Shown here piece by piece: positions 1 to 7,302 of a stretch of DNA of 21,684 nt. Under the pieces are notes generated by a model that did no database searches, was not told the origin of the DNA, and saw only the letters and a list, made by a program, of their open reading frames with translations. The position numbers were made by a program, and so were the translations under genes. The DNA lies in NCBI GenBank assembly GCA_016217865.1, contig JACRFO010000001.1, positions 1 through 21,684 of the forward strand. The letters run 5' to 3'. This stretch comes from Candidatus Kerfeldbacteria bacterium (GTDB lineage: Bacteria > Patescibacteriota > Patescibacteriia > SBBC01 > CAIJZX01). Every line of letters starts with the position of its first letter. The stretch's first letter is position 1.

Positions 1-489
1 CGCGGACGACGCCCGGGCCGCGAACCACGTGAATTTGAACAAAAAACGATCGATCTCGCTCGCGTCACCCGCGTCGTGGCCGGCGGTAAGCGTATGCGGT
101 TCCGCGCTACGGTTGCCATTGGTGACCAAAAAGGCCGCGTCGGCTTAGGCATCGCCAAAGGTTCGGACGTTTCCGATTCGATCCAGAAGGCAGTTACAGC
201 AGCGAAGAAGGGGATGATTACCGTCCCGATCGTGAACGACACCATTCCACACCAGATTCTCGTGAAATTCGGTGCTGCCAAGATTCTCCTCAAGCCAGCC
301 CCGAAAGGGAGCGGCGTCATTGCCGGTGGGCCGGTCCGTGCTATCATGGAGCTGGCCGGCGTGAAGAACGTCGTCAGCAAGATTCTCGGATCATCGAACA
401 AGATAAACAACGTCTACGCCCTTCTCGAAGCGCTCAAGCAGCTCCGCACCCGCGAACAAGCGGCCGCTAGCCGTGGTAAAACTGTATGA
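1..489 (+). CDS. rpsE: 30S ribosomal protein S5 (uS5), 5' end missing
   Basis: Small-subunit ribosomal protein that helps form the decoding and mRNA-entry region. The frame is open from base 1, and the residues before the first possible start (GTG at 76) already look like S5 (EFEQKTIDLARVTRVVAGGK), so the gene begins upstream of the window and the GTG is internal. The central part keeps the S5 fold signatures, including GVIAGGPVRAIMELAGV and VSKILGSSN. 162 residues are visible, close to the full family length, so little is missing. Its stop overlaps the rplO start in an ATGA junction at 486-489, which points to translational coupling. In most bacteria rpmD (L30) lies between these two genes; here there is no room for it. 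Confidence 0.97.
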   Translation, partial: RGRRPGREPREFEQKTIDLARVTRVVAGGKRMRFRATVAIGDQKGRVGLGIAKGSDVSDSIQKAVTAAKKGMITVPIVNDTIPHQILVKFGAAKILLKPAPKGSGVIAGGPVRAIMELAGVKNVVSKILGSSNKINNVYALLEALKQLRTREQAAASRGKTV

Positions 490-965
490 TCACGCTACAC
501 GAACTCACTCCCGCTCAACACCGCCACCGTTTTAAACGCGTTGGTCGTGGCAATTCGTCCGGTAAAGGGACGACGGCTGGGCGTGGAACAAAAGGGCAAC
601 GCGCCCGGACGGGTGGTCGGAACAAGTTGACCCGCCGCGGATTGCAGCACCTGATCGTTCGGACACCGAAGACTCGGGGTTTCCGCAGCCGCCGTGAAAA
701 ATTTGAAAGCGTGAATCTCGAAGAACTCCAGCGTGTCTTTGCTGATGGCGCCACGATTACCCCGCGAGCTCTGCTGGAACAGGGACTCATTCGCCATCTC
801 ATTCCCGGCGTCAAAATCCTAGCGGGTGGTTCGGTCACGAAGAAATTCACCGTTAAGGCCCAGAAGTTTTCCGTTGAAGCGTCGGCCGCGATTACGAAAG
901 CCGGCGGAAGCGTTACGGTCATCGCCATGCCTTCTCGCGTCGTTCCCAAGAAGCAACGAACATAA
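486..965 (+). CDS. rplO: 50S ribosomal protein L15 (uL15)
   Basis: Large-subunit ribosomal protein needed for late 50S assembly. The 159-residue product has the typical basic, glycine-rich N-terminal extension (GRGNSSGKGTTAGRGTKGQR) that threads into 23S rRNA, then a C-terminal globular part ending in a basic tail. Length is normal. The ATG overlaps the rpsE stop (ATGA), so it needs no separate ribosome-binding site and none is visible. secY follows after 12 bases. The direct S5-L15 junction without L30 is the most informative taxonomic clue in the window. Confidence 0.97.
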   Translation: MITLHELTPAQHRHRFKRVGRGNSSGKGTTAGRGTKGQRARTGGRNKLTRRGLQHLIVRTPKTRGFRSRREKFESVNLEELQRVFADGATITPRALLEQGLIRHLIPGVKILAGGSVTKKFTVKAQKFSVEASAAITKAGGSVTVIAMPSRVVPKKQRT

Positions 966-977
966 TTCCATCCGCCC

Positions 978-2255
978 ATGTGGCAGAAGCTTTCGTTGGT
1001 CTGGAAAATTCCTGATGTCCGGAACAAGATCCTCTTCGTCTTAGGGATCCTGTTCATTTTTCGCGTCGCGGCCCACATCCCGGTGCCGGGTGTCAACCTG
1101 ACGGCCCTGAAGAATTTCTTTGAGAGCAATCAATTCCTCGGTCTCTTGAACGTCTTTTCGGGTGGTGGGTACGACACGTTCTCGGTCATCATGCTTGGAG
1201 TCGGCCCGTACATTACGGCTTCAATCATTTTTCAGTTATTGACGATGATTGTTCCGGCCTTGGAAAAGCTCCAAAAAGAGGGTGAGCAAGGTCAGGAGAA
1301 AATCAATCAGTGGACGCGCTACCTCGCAGTGCCGCTCGCGGCGCTCCAAGGATACGGCACGATCACCCTGATCCGCCGTTCAAGCGCCGCAATTCTTCCG
1401 AACTTGACGACCTTCCAGTTCGCGACGGTGATCATCACCATCACCGCCGGAACGATTTTTCTGATGTGGCTCGGTGAACTCATTTCCGAAAAGAAGATCG
1501 GCAATGGTATTTCCCTAATGATCTTCGCTGGTATTGTCTCCCGCATCCCGTCGGAAATCCAACAGACCCTGGCGGTGTATGACAGCAGCCAGCTGGTCCA
1601 AACCCTCGTCTTCGTTGGTGTTGGTCTGGTCACTATTCTCGGCGTGGTCTTCGTGACGGAAGCCGTGCGTAAAGTGCCGGTCTCGTACGCGCGGCGGGTC
1701 CGCGGTAATCAAATGGTCGGTGGAGCTGACACCTTCCTCCCGCTGCGCGTCAACCAAGCGGGCGTCATCCCCATTATCTTTGCCATTTCACTCGTCCTCA
1801 TGCCGTCGCTGGTGGCCCAGTTCTTTGTGAACTCACACATCGGCTGGCTTCAAAACCTCGCCGCATCAACGTTAACCCTATTCCAATCGGGTGGCTGGGT
1901 GTATGACTCACTCTACTTCCTGCTCGTCTTTGCCTTCACGTACTTCTACACCGCGGTCGTGTTTCAACCGAACCAAATCGCTGAAAACTTGCAGAAGCAA
2001 GGCGGATTCATTCCGGGTATTCGCCCAGGCCGCCAGACGGCTGACTACCTTGGCTACGTGACGAATCGGATCATGCTCGCCGGCGCGCTCTTCCTCGGCG
2101 TCATCGCCATTTTACCGAACCTCGTGCAGCGCTTCACCAATGTCACCACCCTCATCGTCGGCGGCACTTCGCTCCTGATCGTGGTGAGCGTTGTGATCGA
2201 AACCGTCAAGCAAGTCGAGGCGCAGTTGATCGTTCGCGATTACGAAGGTTTTTAA
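978..2255 (+). CDS. secY: Preprotein translocase subunit SecY
   Basis: Pore subunit of the SecYEG translocon in the inner membrane; it exports unfolded proteins and inserts membrane proteins. The 425 residues show about ten hydrophobic segments, the N-terminal 'FRVAAHIPVPGVN' block and the conserved cytoplasmic loop GGFIPGIRPGRQTADYL around residues 340-357. Length is typical. The ATG 12 bases after rplO fits the usual rplO-secY operon. No Shine-Dalgarno site is seen. Short CCGAC/GTCGG arms lie between the secY stop and adk, but without a T-run, so I do not call a terminator there. Confidence 0.97.
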   Translation: MWQKLSLVWKIPDVRNKILFVLGILFIFRVAAHIPVPGVNLTALKNFFESNQFLGLLNVFSGGGYDTFSVIMLGVGPYITASIIFQLLTMIVPALEKLQKEGEQGQEKINQWTRYLAVPLAALQGYGTITLIRRSSAAILPNLTTFQFATVIITITAGTIFLMWLGELISEKKIGNGISLMIFAGIVSRIPSEIQQTLAVYDSSQLVQTLVFVGVGLVTILGVVFVTEAVRKVPVSYARRVRGNQMVGGADTFLPLRVNQAGVIPIIFAISLVLMPSLVAQFFVNSHIGWLQNLAASTLTLFQSGGWVYDSLYFLLVFAFTYFYTAVVFQPNQIAENLQKQGGFIPGIRPGRQTADYLGYVTNRIMLAGALFLGVIAILPNLVQRFTNVTTLIVGGTSLLIVVSVVIETVKQVEAQLIVRDYEGF

Positions 2256-2311
2256 TGAACTGGACCGTTTCCGACCGCACCCATCGGTTCGTCGGTTCGG
2301 CTGATTTTGTG

Positions 2312-2317
2312 TATACT
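2312..2317 (+). promoter_or_regulatory. -10 box (TATACT) for a leaderless adk transcript
   Basis: TATACT ends 8 bases before the adk ATG. With transcription starting about 7 bases after the last base of a -10, the RNA would begin around 2324, two bases ahead of the ATG. No good -35 is visible 16-18 bp upstream. The call rests on identical geometry at other genes here (10433, 13059, 11711). Confidence 0.6.
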
Positions 2318-2325
2318 ACTGGCGT

Positions 2326-2997
2326 ATGAATACTCCACGATTTGTGATTCTTGGTGCCCAAGGCGCCGGGAAGGGGACACAAGCAGGGCGTTTAGCGCGC
2401 CGTCTCGGCATCAAACACATTTCAACCGGCGATGTGCTGCGGGCAGAGATTGCCAGTGGTTCACGGTTAGGGAAACAAATTGGGCAGATCATTAACCGTG
2501 GCCGGCTGGTGCCGAGTTCGATGTCGAACGCGATGATGAAACATCGGTTGTCACAACCAGACTGCCAACCCGGCTGGATTTCCGACGGCTACCCACGACG
2601 CGTTGATCAAGCACAGGCGCTGGCTCGTTATGGCAAGCCGAATCTCATCATTGTCCTCCATTTGACCGACCGCGCCGCCATCAAGCGCTTATCTGGTCGA
2701 CGCGTCTGCCCGAAAGGTCACGTCTACCACCTCCGGCATGATCCACCAAAGAAGAAGCGGGGGTACTGCGATCATGACGGACTCCGCCTTCGCCAGCGCG
2801 ATGATGATACGCCGCAAGCGATTCGCAAACGTCTCCACATCTACCATCACGAAACGGAGAAGGTGATAACGTGGTACAAAGAGCGAGTACTGGTGATTAA
2901 TGTCGATGCACACCCGAGCATCAGTATCGTTTACCGCAGCTTGTTGAAGAAAATGAACCACATCGCATGGCTGTCATCACGGCTCCAGAAAAAGTAG
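2326..2997 (+). CDS. adk: Adenylate kinase
   Basis: Cytoplasmic nucleoside monophosphate kinase that interconverts ATP + AMP and 2 ADP. The P-loop GAQGAGKGT is at residues 10-18, the AMP-binding block HISTGDVLR at 31-39 and the ISDGYPR motif at 85-91. It is the long form with a LID insert (about 125-160). The usual zinc pattern CxxC...CxxC/D is altered: Cys128 is followed by Gly131 and His132, and the second knuckle is C148-x2-D151, so any metal site would be Cys/His/Cys/Asp or incomplete. The 223-residue chain has a C-terminal tail somewhat longer than usual and overlaps map by 31 bases. secY-adk-map is the classical order, but adk has its own promoter here. Confidence 0.95.
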   Translation: MNTPRFVILGAQGAGKGTQAGRLARRLGIKHISTGDVLRAEIASGSRLGKQIGQIINRGRLVPSSMSNAMMKHRLSQPDCQPGWISDGYPRRVDQAQALARYGKPNLIIVLHLTDRAAIKRLSGRRVCPKGHVYHLRHDPPKKKRGYCDHDGLRLRQRDDDTPQAIRKRLHIYHHETEKVITWYKERVLVINVDAHPSISIVYRSLLKKMNHIAWLSSRLQKK

Positions 2998-3716
2998 CCC
3001 TTCTTCGTCGCAGCGGCCAGATTGCGGCGGCGGCTTTGGCGAAAGTAACATCCGCTGTCCGGCCGGGGATCAGTACAGCCGAACTCAACAGCCTAGCGGA
3101 AACAGAAATTCGCGAGGCCGGCGGCCGGCCGTCGTTCTTGGGATACGAGGGCTACCCGGCTAGTCTGTGCACATCAATCAACAACGAAGTCGTTCACGGC
3201 ATTCCGTCGGCCGGCCGCCGGCTCAAGGCTGGCGACATCATCGGGCTCGATATCGGGGTCGACTATCAAGGACTGTTTTCCGATCATGCAGTGACGGTCG
3301 CTGTTGGCAAGACCTCACCAGACAATCAGCGCCTCATTGACGATACCACCGAAGCATTACGTCTTGGCTTAGCGGCAGTTGCACCTGGTGCGACGGTTGG
3401 GGACATCGGCGCCGCGGTTGAAGGGTACCTCCGGCCGAAGCACTACGGTATCGTAACACAGTTAACAGGCCACGGTTTGGGCTACACGGTGCACGAAGCT
3501 CCGGCGATACCGAATGTTGGTCGGCCGGGTACCGGCCAGAAGTTGCAGGTCGGGATGGTCCTCGCGATTGAACCAATGGTGGCGCTCGGACAACCCGATG
3601 TCGTTACTGCAGCTGATGGATGGACGGTGTTGACGGCTGATGGACGTCCAGCGGCACACATGGAGCACACGATCATCGTCACCCCGACAGGGTACGATAT
3701 CATTACCCAACCGTAA
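2967..3716 (+). CDS. map: Type I methionine aminopeptidase
   Basis: Removes the initiator methionine from nascent proteins; a two-metal pita-bread enzyme. The five metal ligands can all be placed: Asp95 and Asp106 (GLDIGVDYQGLFSDH), His169 (TGHGLGY), Glu202 (AIEPM) and Glu233 (MEHT); His77 of VVHGIP is also present. The 249-residue length is that of the short type I form without a zinc-finger extension. The ATG at 2967 gives the normal N-terminus MAVITAPEKVALLRRSG, which forces a 31-base overlap with adk; no internal start gives a better N-terminus. ruvX starts 2 bases after the stop. Unlike many genomes, infA, rpmJ, rpsM and rpoA do not follow. Confidence 0.96.
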   Translation: MAVITAPEKVALLRRSGQIAAAALAKVTSAVRPGISTAELNSLAETEIREAGGRPSFLGYEGYPASLCTSINNEVVHGIPSAGRRLKAGDIIGLDIGVDYQGLFSDHAVTVAVGKTSPDNQRLIDDTTEALRLGLAAVAPGATVGDIGAAVEGYLRPKHYGIVTQLTGHGLGYTVHEAPAIPNVGRPGTGQKLQVGMVLAIEPMVALGQPDVVTAADGWTVLTADGRPAAHMEHTIIVTPTGYDIITQP

Positions 3717-3718
3717 CT

Positions 3719-4126
3719 ATGGCGAAAATCCTCGGTCTTGATCTCGGGGAGAAGAAAATCGGCTTAGCCATCGGCGACTCTGATCATGGTTTTGCTTTTG
3801 CCCGTCCGGCGTTGCTCGTTGACCATTGGGCTGAAGCCTGGCCAGTGCTCAAACAGCTGGTTCAGGACGAGGGGATAACTACAATCGTCCTGGGCTGGCC
3901 GACGAGTACTGATGGAACTCCTAGCGACCAAACGCAGCGGGCCGAAGAATTTCGAACAGCACTAGCAGCCCACCTTGCTATTCCAATCGTGACTCACGAT
4001 GAGCGCTTCACAACCCAAGCGGTCCAACGCGAACAATCCCAATCCGCCCGGACGCTTGATCGCGGTATGGAGGACAGCCTCGCCGCTCAACTCATCTTGG
4101 AATCCTACTTGCAAACCCAGCGATGA
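3719..4126 (+). CDS. ruvX: RuvX/YqgF family RNase H-fold protein
   Basis: Predicted Holliday-junction resolvase-like nuclease of the YqgF family, linked in other bacteria to 16S rRNA 5'-end processing. The 135 residues carry the family blocks in order: LGLDLGEKKIGLAIGD near the start (first catalytic Asp), VLGWPTSTDGTPSDQT in the middle, DERFTT, and a C-terminal EDSLAAQLILESYL with the last acidic residue. Length is normal. It sits 2 bases after map and overlaps the next gene by ATGA, so it is in the middle of the adk operon. No ribosome-binding site is seen. Confidence 0.93.
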   Translation: MAKILGLDLGEKKIGLAIGDSDHGFAFARPALLVDHWAEAWPVLKQLVQDEGITTIVLGWPTSTDGTPSDQTQRAEEFRTALAAHLAIPIVTHDERFTTQAVQREQSQSARTLDRGMEDSLAAQLILESYLQTQR

Positions 4127-5229
4127 CAACTTGGTTCATCACCACTATCCTCGTTTCGTTCGTCACGGCGGTCATCCTCTCGCGGTTGATGATATTGCTC
4201 GCGCAGCGGTGGCGCGTCCTCGATGATCCCGGGGCTGCCCCAGATCGCAAGCAGCACACCGCCCCAACCCCACTCCTCGGCGGCGTGGCTGTTATCCTTG
4301 CCTCCTGGGTTGCTTGGCTCGTCCTGCTTGCTGCAAACGTCTTTCCGTCAGAGGTCCTGCCGTTGAAGCATCTGGTTGGTCTCGGCATCGCTAGCCTGAT
4401 CCTCTTGGTGATCGGTGTCATTGACGACAAGTGGCGGCTGTCAGTCGGCTGGCAATTAACTGGCACGATCGTCGCGGCCCTCGTCATCGTTGGCACTGGC
4501 ATCGGGATTCACTACATCACTAATCCGCTCGGCGGCATCATCTGGCTCAACCAGCAATCGATTAGCATTTTCACCTGGCAAGGGGTGCCATACCACCTCG
4601 TCCTCTGGGCGGATGTCTTCACGTTCGTCTGGTTATTGGGCGCGACGTACACAACGAAAATCCTCGACGGACTCGATGGACTCGTCGGCGGACTCGGGGT
4701 AATCGGTGCTATCGTCGTTTTCTTACTGACGCTCCGGCCAGAAGTCAGTCAACCTGCGATCGGACTGCTCGCCCTCGGGCTGGCTGGTGCAACAGCCGGC
4801 TTCCTCGTATGGAACTGGCATCCGGCGAAGATTTTCCTCGGTGAGAGTGGCTCGCTATACATCGGCTTTATCCTCGGTACGCTCTCGATTATCTCCGGCG
4901 GAAAGATCGCAACCGCGCTGCTGATCCTCGGGTTGCCCATTCTCGATCTACTGTGGGTCATTATCCAGCGTGTGCGCCGCCGCCGATCGCCACTCGCCAC
5001 AGCCGACCGTCTGCACTTGCACTTCCGGTTGCTCGATGCTGGGCTGTCCGTCCGGCAGAGCGTCCTCTTGCTCTACGGCGTGATTATCGTTTTCGGTTTT
5101 AGTACGCTCTTCGTCCACGGTGTCTGGAAACTCATTGCCTTGAGCCTTCTGCTCATCGTCATGATCGGGCTCGTCTGGTGGGTCATGCGGCGGATCGCAC
5201 AACGGCGCCTCAACGGGGACATACACTAA
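4123..5229 (+). CDS. Glycosyltransferase family 4 (MraY/WecA-like)
   Basis: Polytopic membrane enzyme predicted to transfer a sugar-1-phosphate from a UDP-sugar to undecaprenyl phosphate, the first step of a wall or surface-glycan pathway. The 368 residues show about 10-11 hydrophobic segments and the family motifs: DDP...RKQHTAPTPLLGG (34-54), DD at 101-102, ILDGLDGL at 180-187 and RLHLHFRLLDAG (296-307). Two departures stand out. The FxGDxGS motif reads FLGESGS (Glu241 for Asp), and the residue before ILDG that is often Asn is Lys179. The WecA/TagO side of the family is more likely than MraY, because no other murein genes are nearby. The substrate is unknown. Confidence 0.85.
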   Translation: MTTWFITTILVSFVTAVILSRLMILLAQRWRVLDDPGAAPDRKQHTAPTPLLGGVAVILASWVAWLVLLAANVFPSEVLPLKHLVGLGIASLILLVIGVIDDKWRLSVGWQLTGTIVAALVIVGTGIGIHYITNPLGGIIWLNQQSISIFTWQGVPYHLVLWADVFTFVWLLGATYTTKILDGLDGLVGGLGVIGAIVVFLLTLRPEVSQPAIGLLALGLAGATAGFLVWNWHPAKIFLGESGSLYIGFILGTLSIISGGKIATALLILGLPILDLLWVIIQRVRRRRSPLATADRLHLHFRLLDAGLSVRQSVLLLYGVIIVFGFSTLFVHGVWKLIALSLLLIVMIGLVWWVMRRIAQRRLNGDIH

Positions 5230-5233
5230 TATC

Positions 5234-5734
5234 ATGAAAGCAAATTGGTTTGCCATTACTGTCATCTTGGTTGGCGTGATCGTTATCTGGAGCGCCTGGC
5301 CGACACTCCATCGCCGCTTGGATACACAGTCTCCTCAACCAACGTCTGTGAGCGACGGGTACGGACGGGGCGCCGTTGAGTTTTCCGATAGCCGGGTCAA
5401 CGTCACGATACCGCTGACTTTACCGCTGCAAGAGCGCGGCCTTGGGGAGCGCACTTCACTAGGAGCCGACGACGGGATGCTCTTCATCTATACGACCCCG
5501 GGATATCCAATCTTTTGGATGAAGCACATGCGGTTCGCGCTTGATTTTGTCTGGCTCGATCACGGTCAGGTTGTTGATATTACCGCCGATGTCCCGGCTC
5601 CGGCTGATGGCCAAGTCACCCTCCCAACCTACCAGCCCGATGTCCCAGCTAGCGCGGTCCTCGAGGTTCGCGCCGGCTATGCAGCCCGCCACCACATCTC
5701 GGTTGGGGATGCCGCCAAGATTGACAGATATTAG
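5234..5734 (+). CDS. DUF192 domain protein with N-terminal membrane anchor
   Basis: The 166-residue protein begins with one hydrophobic segment (about residues 5-22), so it is probably anchored with the domain outside the membrane. The rest matches the DUF192 fold: GMLFIYTTPGYPIFWMKHM (about 82-100), ALDFVWLD, VVDITADVPAP and the terminal block AVLEVRAGYAARHHISVGD. The biochemical role of DUF192 is not established. It starts 4 bases after the transferase stop and closes the adk operon. Its last codons contain the -35 box of the rplU promoter. Confidence 0.88.
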   Translation: MKANWFAITVILVGVIVIWSAWPTLHRRLDTQSPQPTSVSDGYGRGAVEFSDSRVNVTIPLTLPLQERGLGERTSLGADDGMLFIYTTPGYPIFWMKHMRFALDFVWLDHGQVVDITADVPAPADGQVTLPTYQPDVPASAVLEVRAGYAARHHISVGDAAKIDRY

Positions 5735-5749
5735 GCGCTCCGGTATACT
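5721..5749 (+). promoter_or_regulatory. Consensus promoter of rplU
   Basis: TTGACA (5721-5726), 17-bp spacer, TATACT (5744-5749): a near-perfect vegetative sigma-70-type promoter whose -35 lies inside the end of the DUF192 gene. Predicted start is about 5756, leaving a 22-nt leader with no Shine-Dalgarno sequence before the ATG at 5778. Confidence 0.85.
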
Positions 5750-5777
5750 GGCCGAGCCTGTTTTCATCGCTTTTCTT

Positions 5778-6086
5778 ATGCACGCAGTCATTCGCACCGG
5801 CGGCAAGCAGTACCTCGTCGCTGAAGGACAAACCATTACGATTGAACGCCTCCCCGAAGCCAGCGGCCAGACGGTGACCTTTGCTGAAGTGTTACTGGTC
5901 GCTGATAAGGACGTTCAGGTCGGTAACCCGACCGTCAAAAGTGCAGTCGTGACGGCGACCATTGTTAACCACGACCGGGCCGCCAAAGTGACTGGTGTGA
6001 AGTTCCACAACAAGGTTCGGTACCACCGTACCTACGGCCACCGGCAGCACCAGACGACGGTGAAGATCACGAGCATCAAGGCCTAA
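5778..6086 (+). CDS. rplU: 50S ribosomal protein L21 (bL21)
   Basis: Large-subunit ribosomal protein binding 23S rRNA. The 102 residues start MHAVIRTGGKQYLVAEGQ, the standard N-terminus, and end with the basic block KFHNKVRYHRTYGHRQHQTTVKI. The frame stays open far upstream across the DUF192 gene, but the ATG at 5778 is the only start consistent with the family and with the promoter. Length is normal. rpmA (L27), the usual partner immediately downstream, is absent; a small membrane protein with its own promoter follows instead. Confidence 0.97.
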   Translation: MHAVIRTGGKQYLVAEGQTITIERLPEASGQTVTFAEVLLVADKDVQVGNPTVKSAVVTATIVNHDRAAKVTGVKFHNKVRYHRTYGHRQHQTTVKITSIKA

Positions 6087-6113
6087 CGGTAAGGCGGGGT
6101 TGACGACCGCGAA

Positions 6114-6142
6114 TTGCTGTTTCGCGGCATTTGCGGTATACT
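6114..6142 (+). promoter_or_regulatory. Promoter of the small membrane protein
   Basis: TTGCTG (6114-6119), 17-bp spacer, TATACT (6137-6142). Predicted start is about 6149, giving a 23-nt leader, almost the same as rplU. The -35 is only partly consensus. Confidence 0.65.
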
Positions 6143-6171
6143 TCCAGGTACTACAAACTCACACCAAACGT

Positions 6172-6339
6172 ATGGGGGATATGCCAACACCAATGCCGAA
6201 ACCGGCGCCAGTCCAGCCGACTCCGGCCGCAGCTCCAGTCCAGCCGAAGAAAGCCAAGAGCAACTACCTGATTCCCGTCATCGTCGCCCTGCTGGCGGTT
6301 GGCGCTTTCCTTTTTGTCATCAATTTGGCAATTAAGTAA
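6172..6339 (+). CDS. Small proline-rich single-pass membrane protein
   Basis: A 55-residue product: a proline/alanine-rich N-terminal half with a repeated PAPVQPTPAAAPVQP pattern, a short basic stretch (KKAKS), then one transmembrane helix (about residues 33-52) and a two-residue tail. This suggests N-in/C-out or tail-anchored topology. I do not recognise a family. The ATG at 6172 was chosen because it follows the promoter leader; a second in-frame ATG at 6181 would make it three residues shorter, and the open frame before 6172 overlaps the promoter. A strong promoter and a dedicated terminator support a real, monocistronic gene. Role unknown. Confidence 0.75.
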   Translation: MGDMPTPMPKPAPVQPTPAAAPVQPKKAKSNYLIPVIVALLAVGAFLFVINLAIK

Positions 6340-6354
6340 ACGACCAAACAACAG

Positions 6355-6380
6355 CACCGGCTTCGGCCGGTGTTTTGTTT
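6355..6380 (+). terminator. Intrinsic terminator, possibly bidirectional
   Basis: CACCGGC (6355-6361), TTCG loop, GCCGGTG (6366-6372), then TTTTGTTT. It ends the small membrane protein transcript. An A-rich stretch on its left would give a T-rich tail on the other strand, so it may also stop the convergent recR operon. Confidence 0.88.
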
Positions 6381-6383
6381 CCG

Positions 6384-6983
6384 TTAGGCTGCTTGGCGGT
6401 GGGCAATTGCCTCGCCGAGGGTAGCTTCGTCAACGTAGGTGACATCGCCGCCGGTCGGAATACCCCGGGCGAGTTGAGTTACTTTCACGGTTAACCCTTC
6501 TAAGGCTTTTTTCAAGTACAACGTGGTCGTTTCGCCCTCAATGTCCGGGTTCATGGCCAGAATGATTTCACTAACCTGTTCGGCCGAGACGCGGGTGATG
6601 AGGTCTTTGATGAACAGTTGGTCAGGACCACGACCCTCCATTGCGCTCACGGTTCCACCGAGCACGTGATAGAGCCCCTTATAGACACCGGTGTGTTCGA
6701 TCGCTAAGACGTCCGGCGCGTCGGTCACAACGCAGATGGTTGATTGGTCGCGTGATCTATCACTGCAGTACCGGCAGGGATTCTGTTCGTCGAAGGTGTG
6801 ACAGCGCGAGCAGACGACGATTTTGTCGCGCAGGTGTTCAATCGATTGCGACAATTCGTGGAGTTGGGCGGGCGATCGACGCAGCAACGAAAAGATATAC
6901 CGTTCGGCGGTTTTTGGGCCGACGCCTGGGAGATGGGTCAGCGCGTCGAGGAGGCGGGCAATGGCCGGTGGGTACGTGGCCAT
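6384..6983 (-). CDS. recR: Recombination mediator protein RecR
   Basis: Partner of RecO/RecF that helps load RecA at gaps. Starting at the ATG at 6983 gives 199 residues, the normal length. The N-terminal helix-hairpin-helix LPGVGPKTAERYIF is at 18-31, the zinc finger Cys58-x2-Cys61...Cys70-x2-Cys73, the Toprim domain from about 81, and the C-terminal block ARGIPTGGDVTYVDEATL. The frame is open for 46 more codons upstream, but those residues overlap the preceding small gene and do not look like RecR. The Toprim strand reads CVVTD where most RecR proteins have VVE, so the usual acidic residue is Thr. It starts 2 bases after the upstream gene's stop, as the last gene of the ybaB operon. Confidence 0.95.
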   Translation of the reverse strand: MATYPPAIARLLDALTHLPGVGPKTAERYIFSLLRRSPAQLHELSQSIEHLRDKIVVCSRCHTFDEQNPCRYCSDRSRDQSTICVVTDAPDVLAIEHTGVYKGLYHVLGGTVSAMEGRGPDQLFIKDLITRVSAEQVSEIILAMNPDIEGETTTLYLKKALEGLTVKVTQLARGIPTGGDVTYVDEATLGEAIAHRQAA

Positions 6984-6985
6984 AG

Positions 6986-7288
6986 TTACCGGGGATGATG
7001 AACGTTGCGCTGCCCGGCCAACCAGGCGGGGCCGTAGACAATCACTACGGCGAGCAATAGCCCCCCGAATCCAACGAGCCAGCTCGGTAGTGGTTGGGAC
7101 ATGCCGAAGGCATTTTGACAACCACAGTACGCGGACGTTTGGTCATCGCACGTCGAACAAGCGATGCGATTGAAAAAAAATTCTATTGCGAACCAGGCCG
7201 CGCTAGCCAGCAGGACGGTCCGAAAAGGCTTGGTCCAAACAAATGCCCAAACCCACGTTTTGTGGCTTACCGTTGGTAGTGGATCCAT
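6986..7288 (-). CDS. Small two-helix membrane protein with Cys cluster
   Basis: A 100-residue product with a hydrophobic segment at about 23-40, a cysteine-rich loop CSTCDDQTSAYCGC (about 44-57) and a second hydrophobic segment at about 69-92. The CxxC plus CxC spacing could bind a metal or form disulfides in the loop between the helices. I do not recognise the family. The evidence for a real gene is position: it lies between ybaB and recR on the same strand, starts 14 bases after the ybaB stop and ends 2 bases before the recR ATG. No ribosome-binding site is evident. An accidental frame is the alternative. Confidence 0.6.
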   Translation of the reverse strand: MDPLPTVSHKTWVWAFVWTKPFRTVLLASAAWFAIEFFFNRIACSTCDDQTSAYCGCQNAFGMSQPLPSWLVGFGGLLLAVVIVYGPAWLAGQRNVHHPR

Positions 7289-7302
7289 GCGCTGACGCCG
7301 GT

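Noticed and set aside
515..1129. 204-codon open frame on the minus strand over rplO and the start of secY
   Set aside because: Antisense to well-conserved ribosomal and secY coding sequence, Arg/Pro-rich, no promoter or ribosome-binding site.
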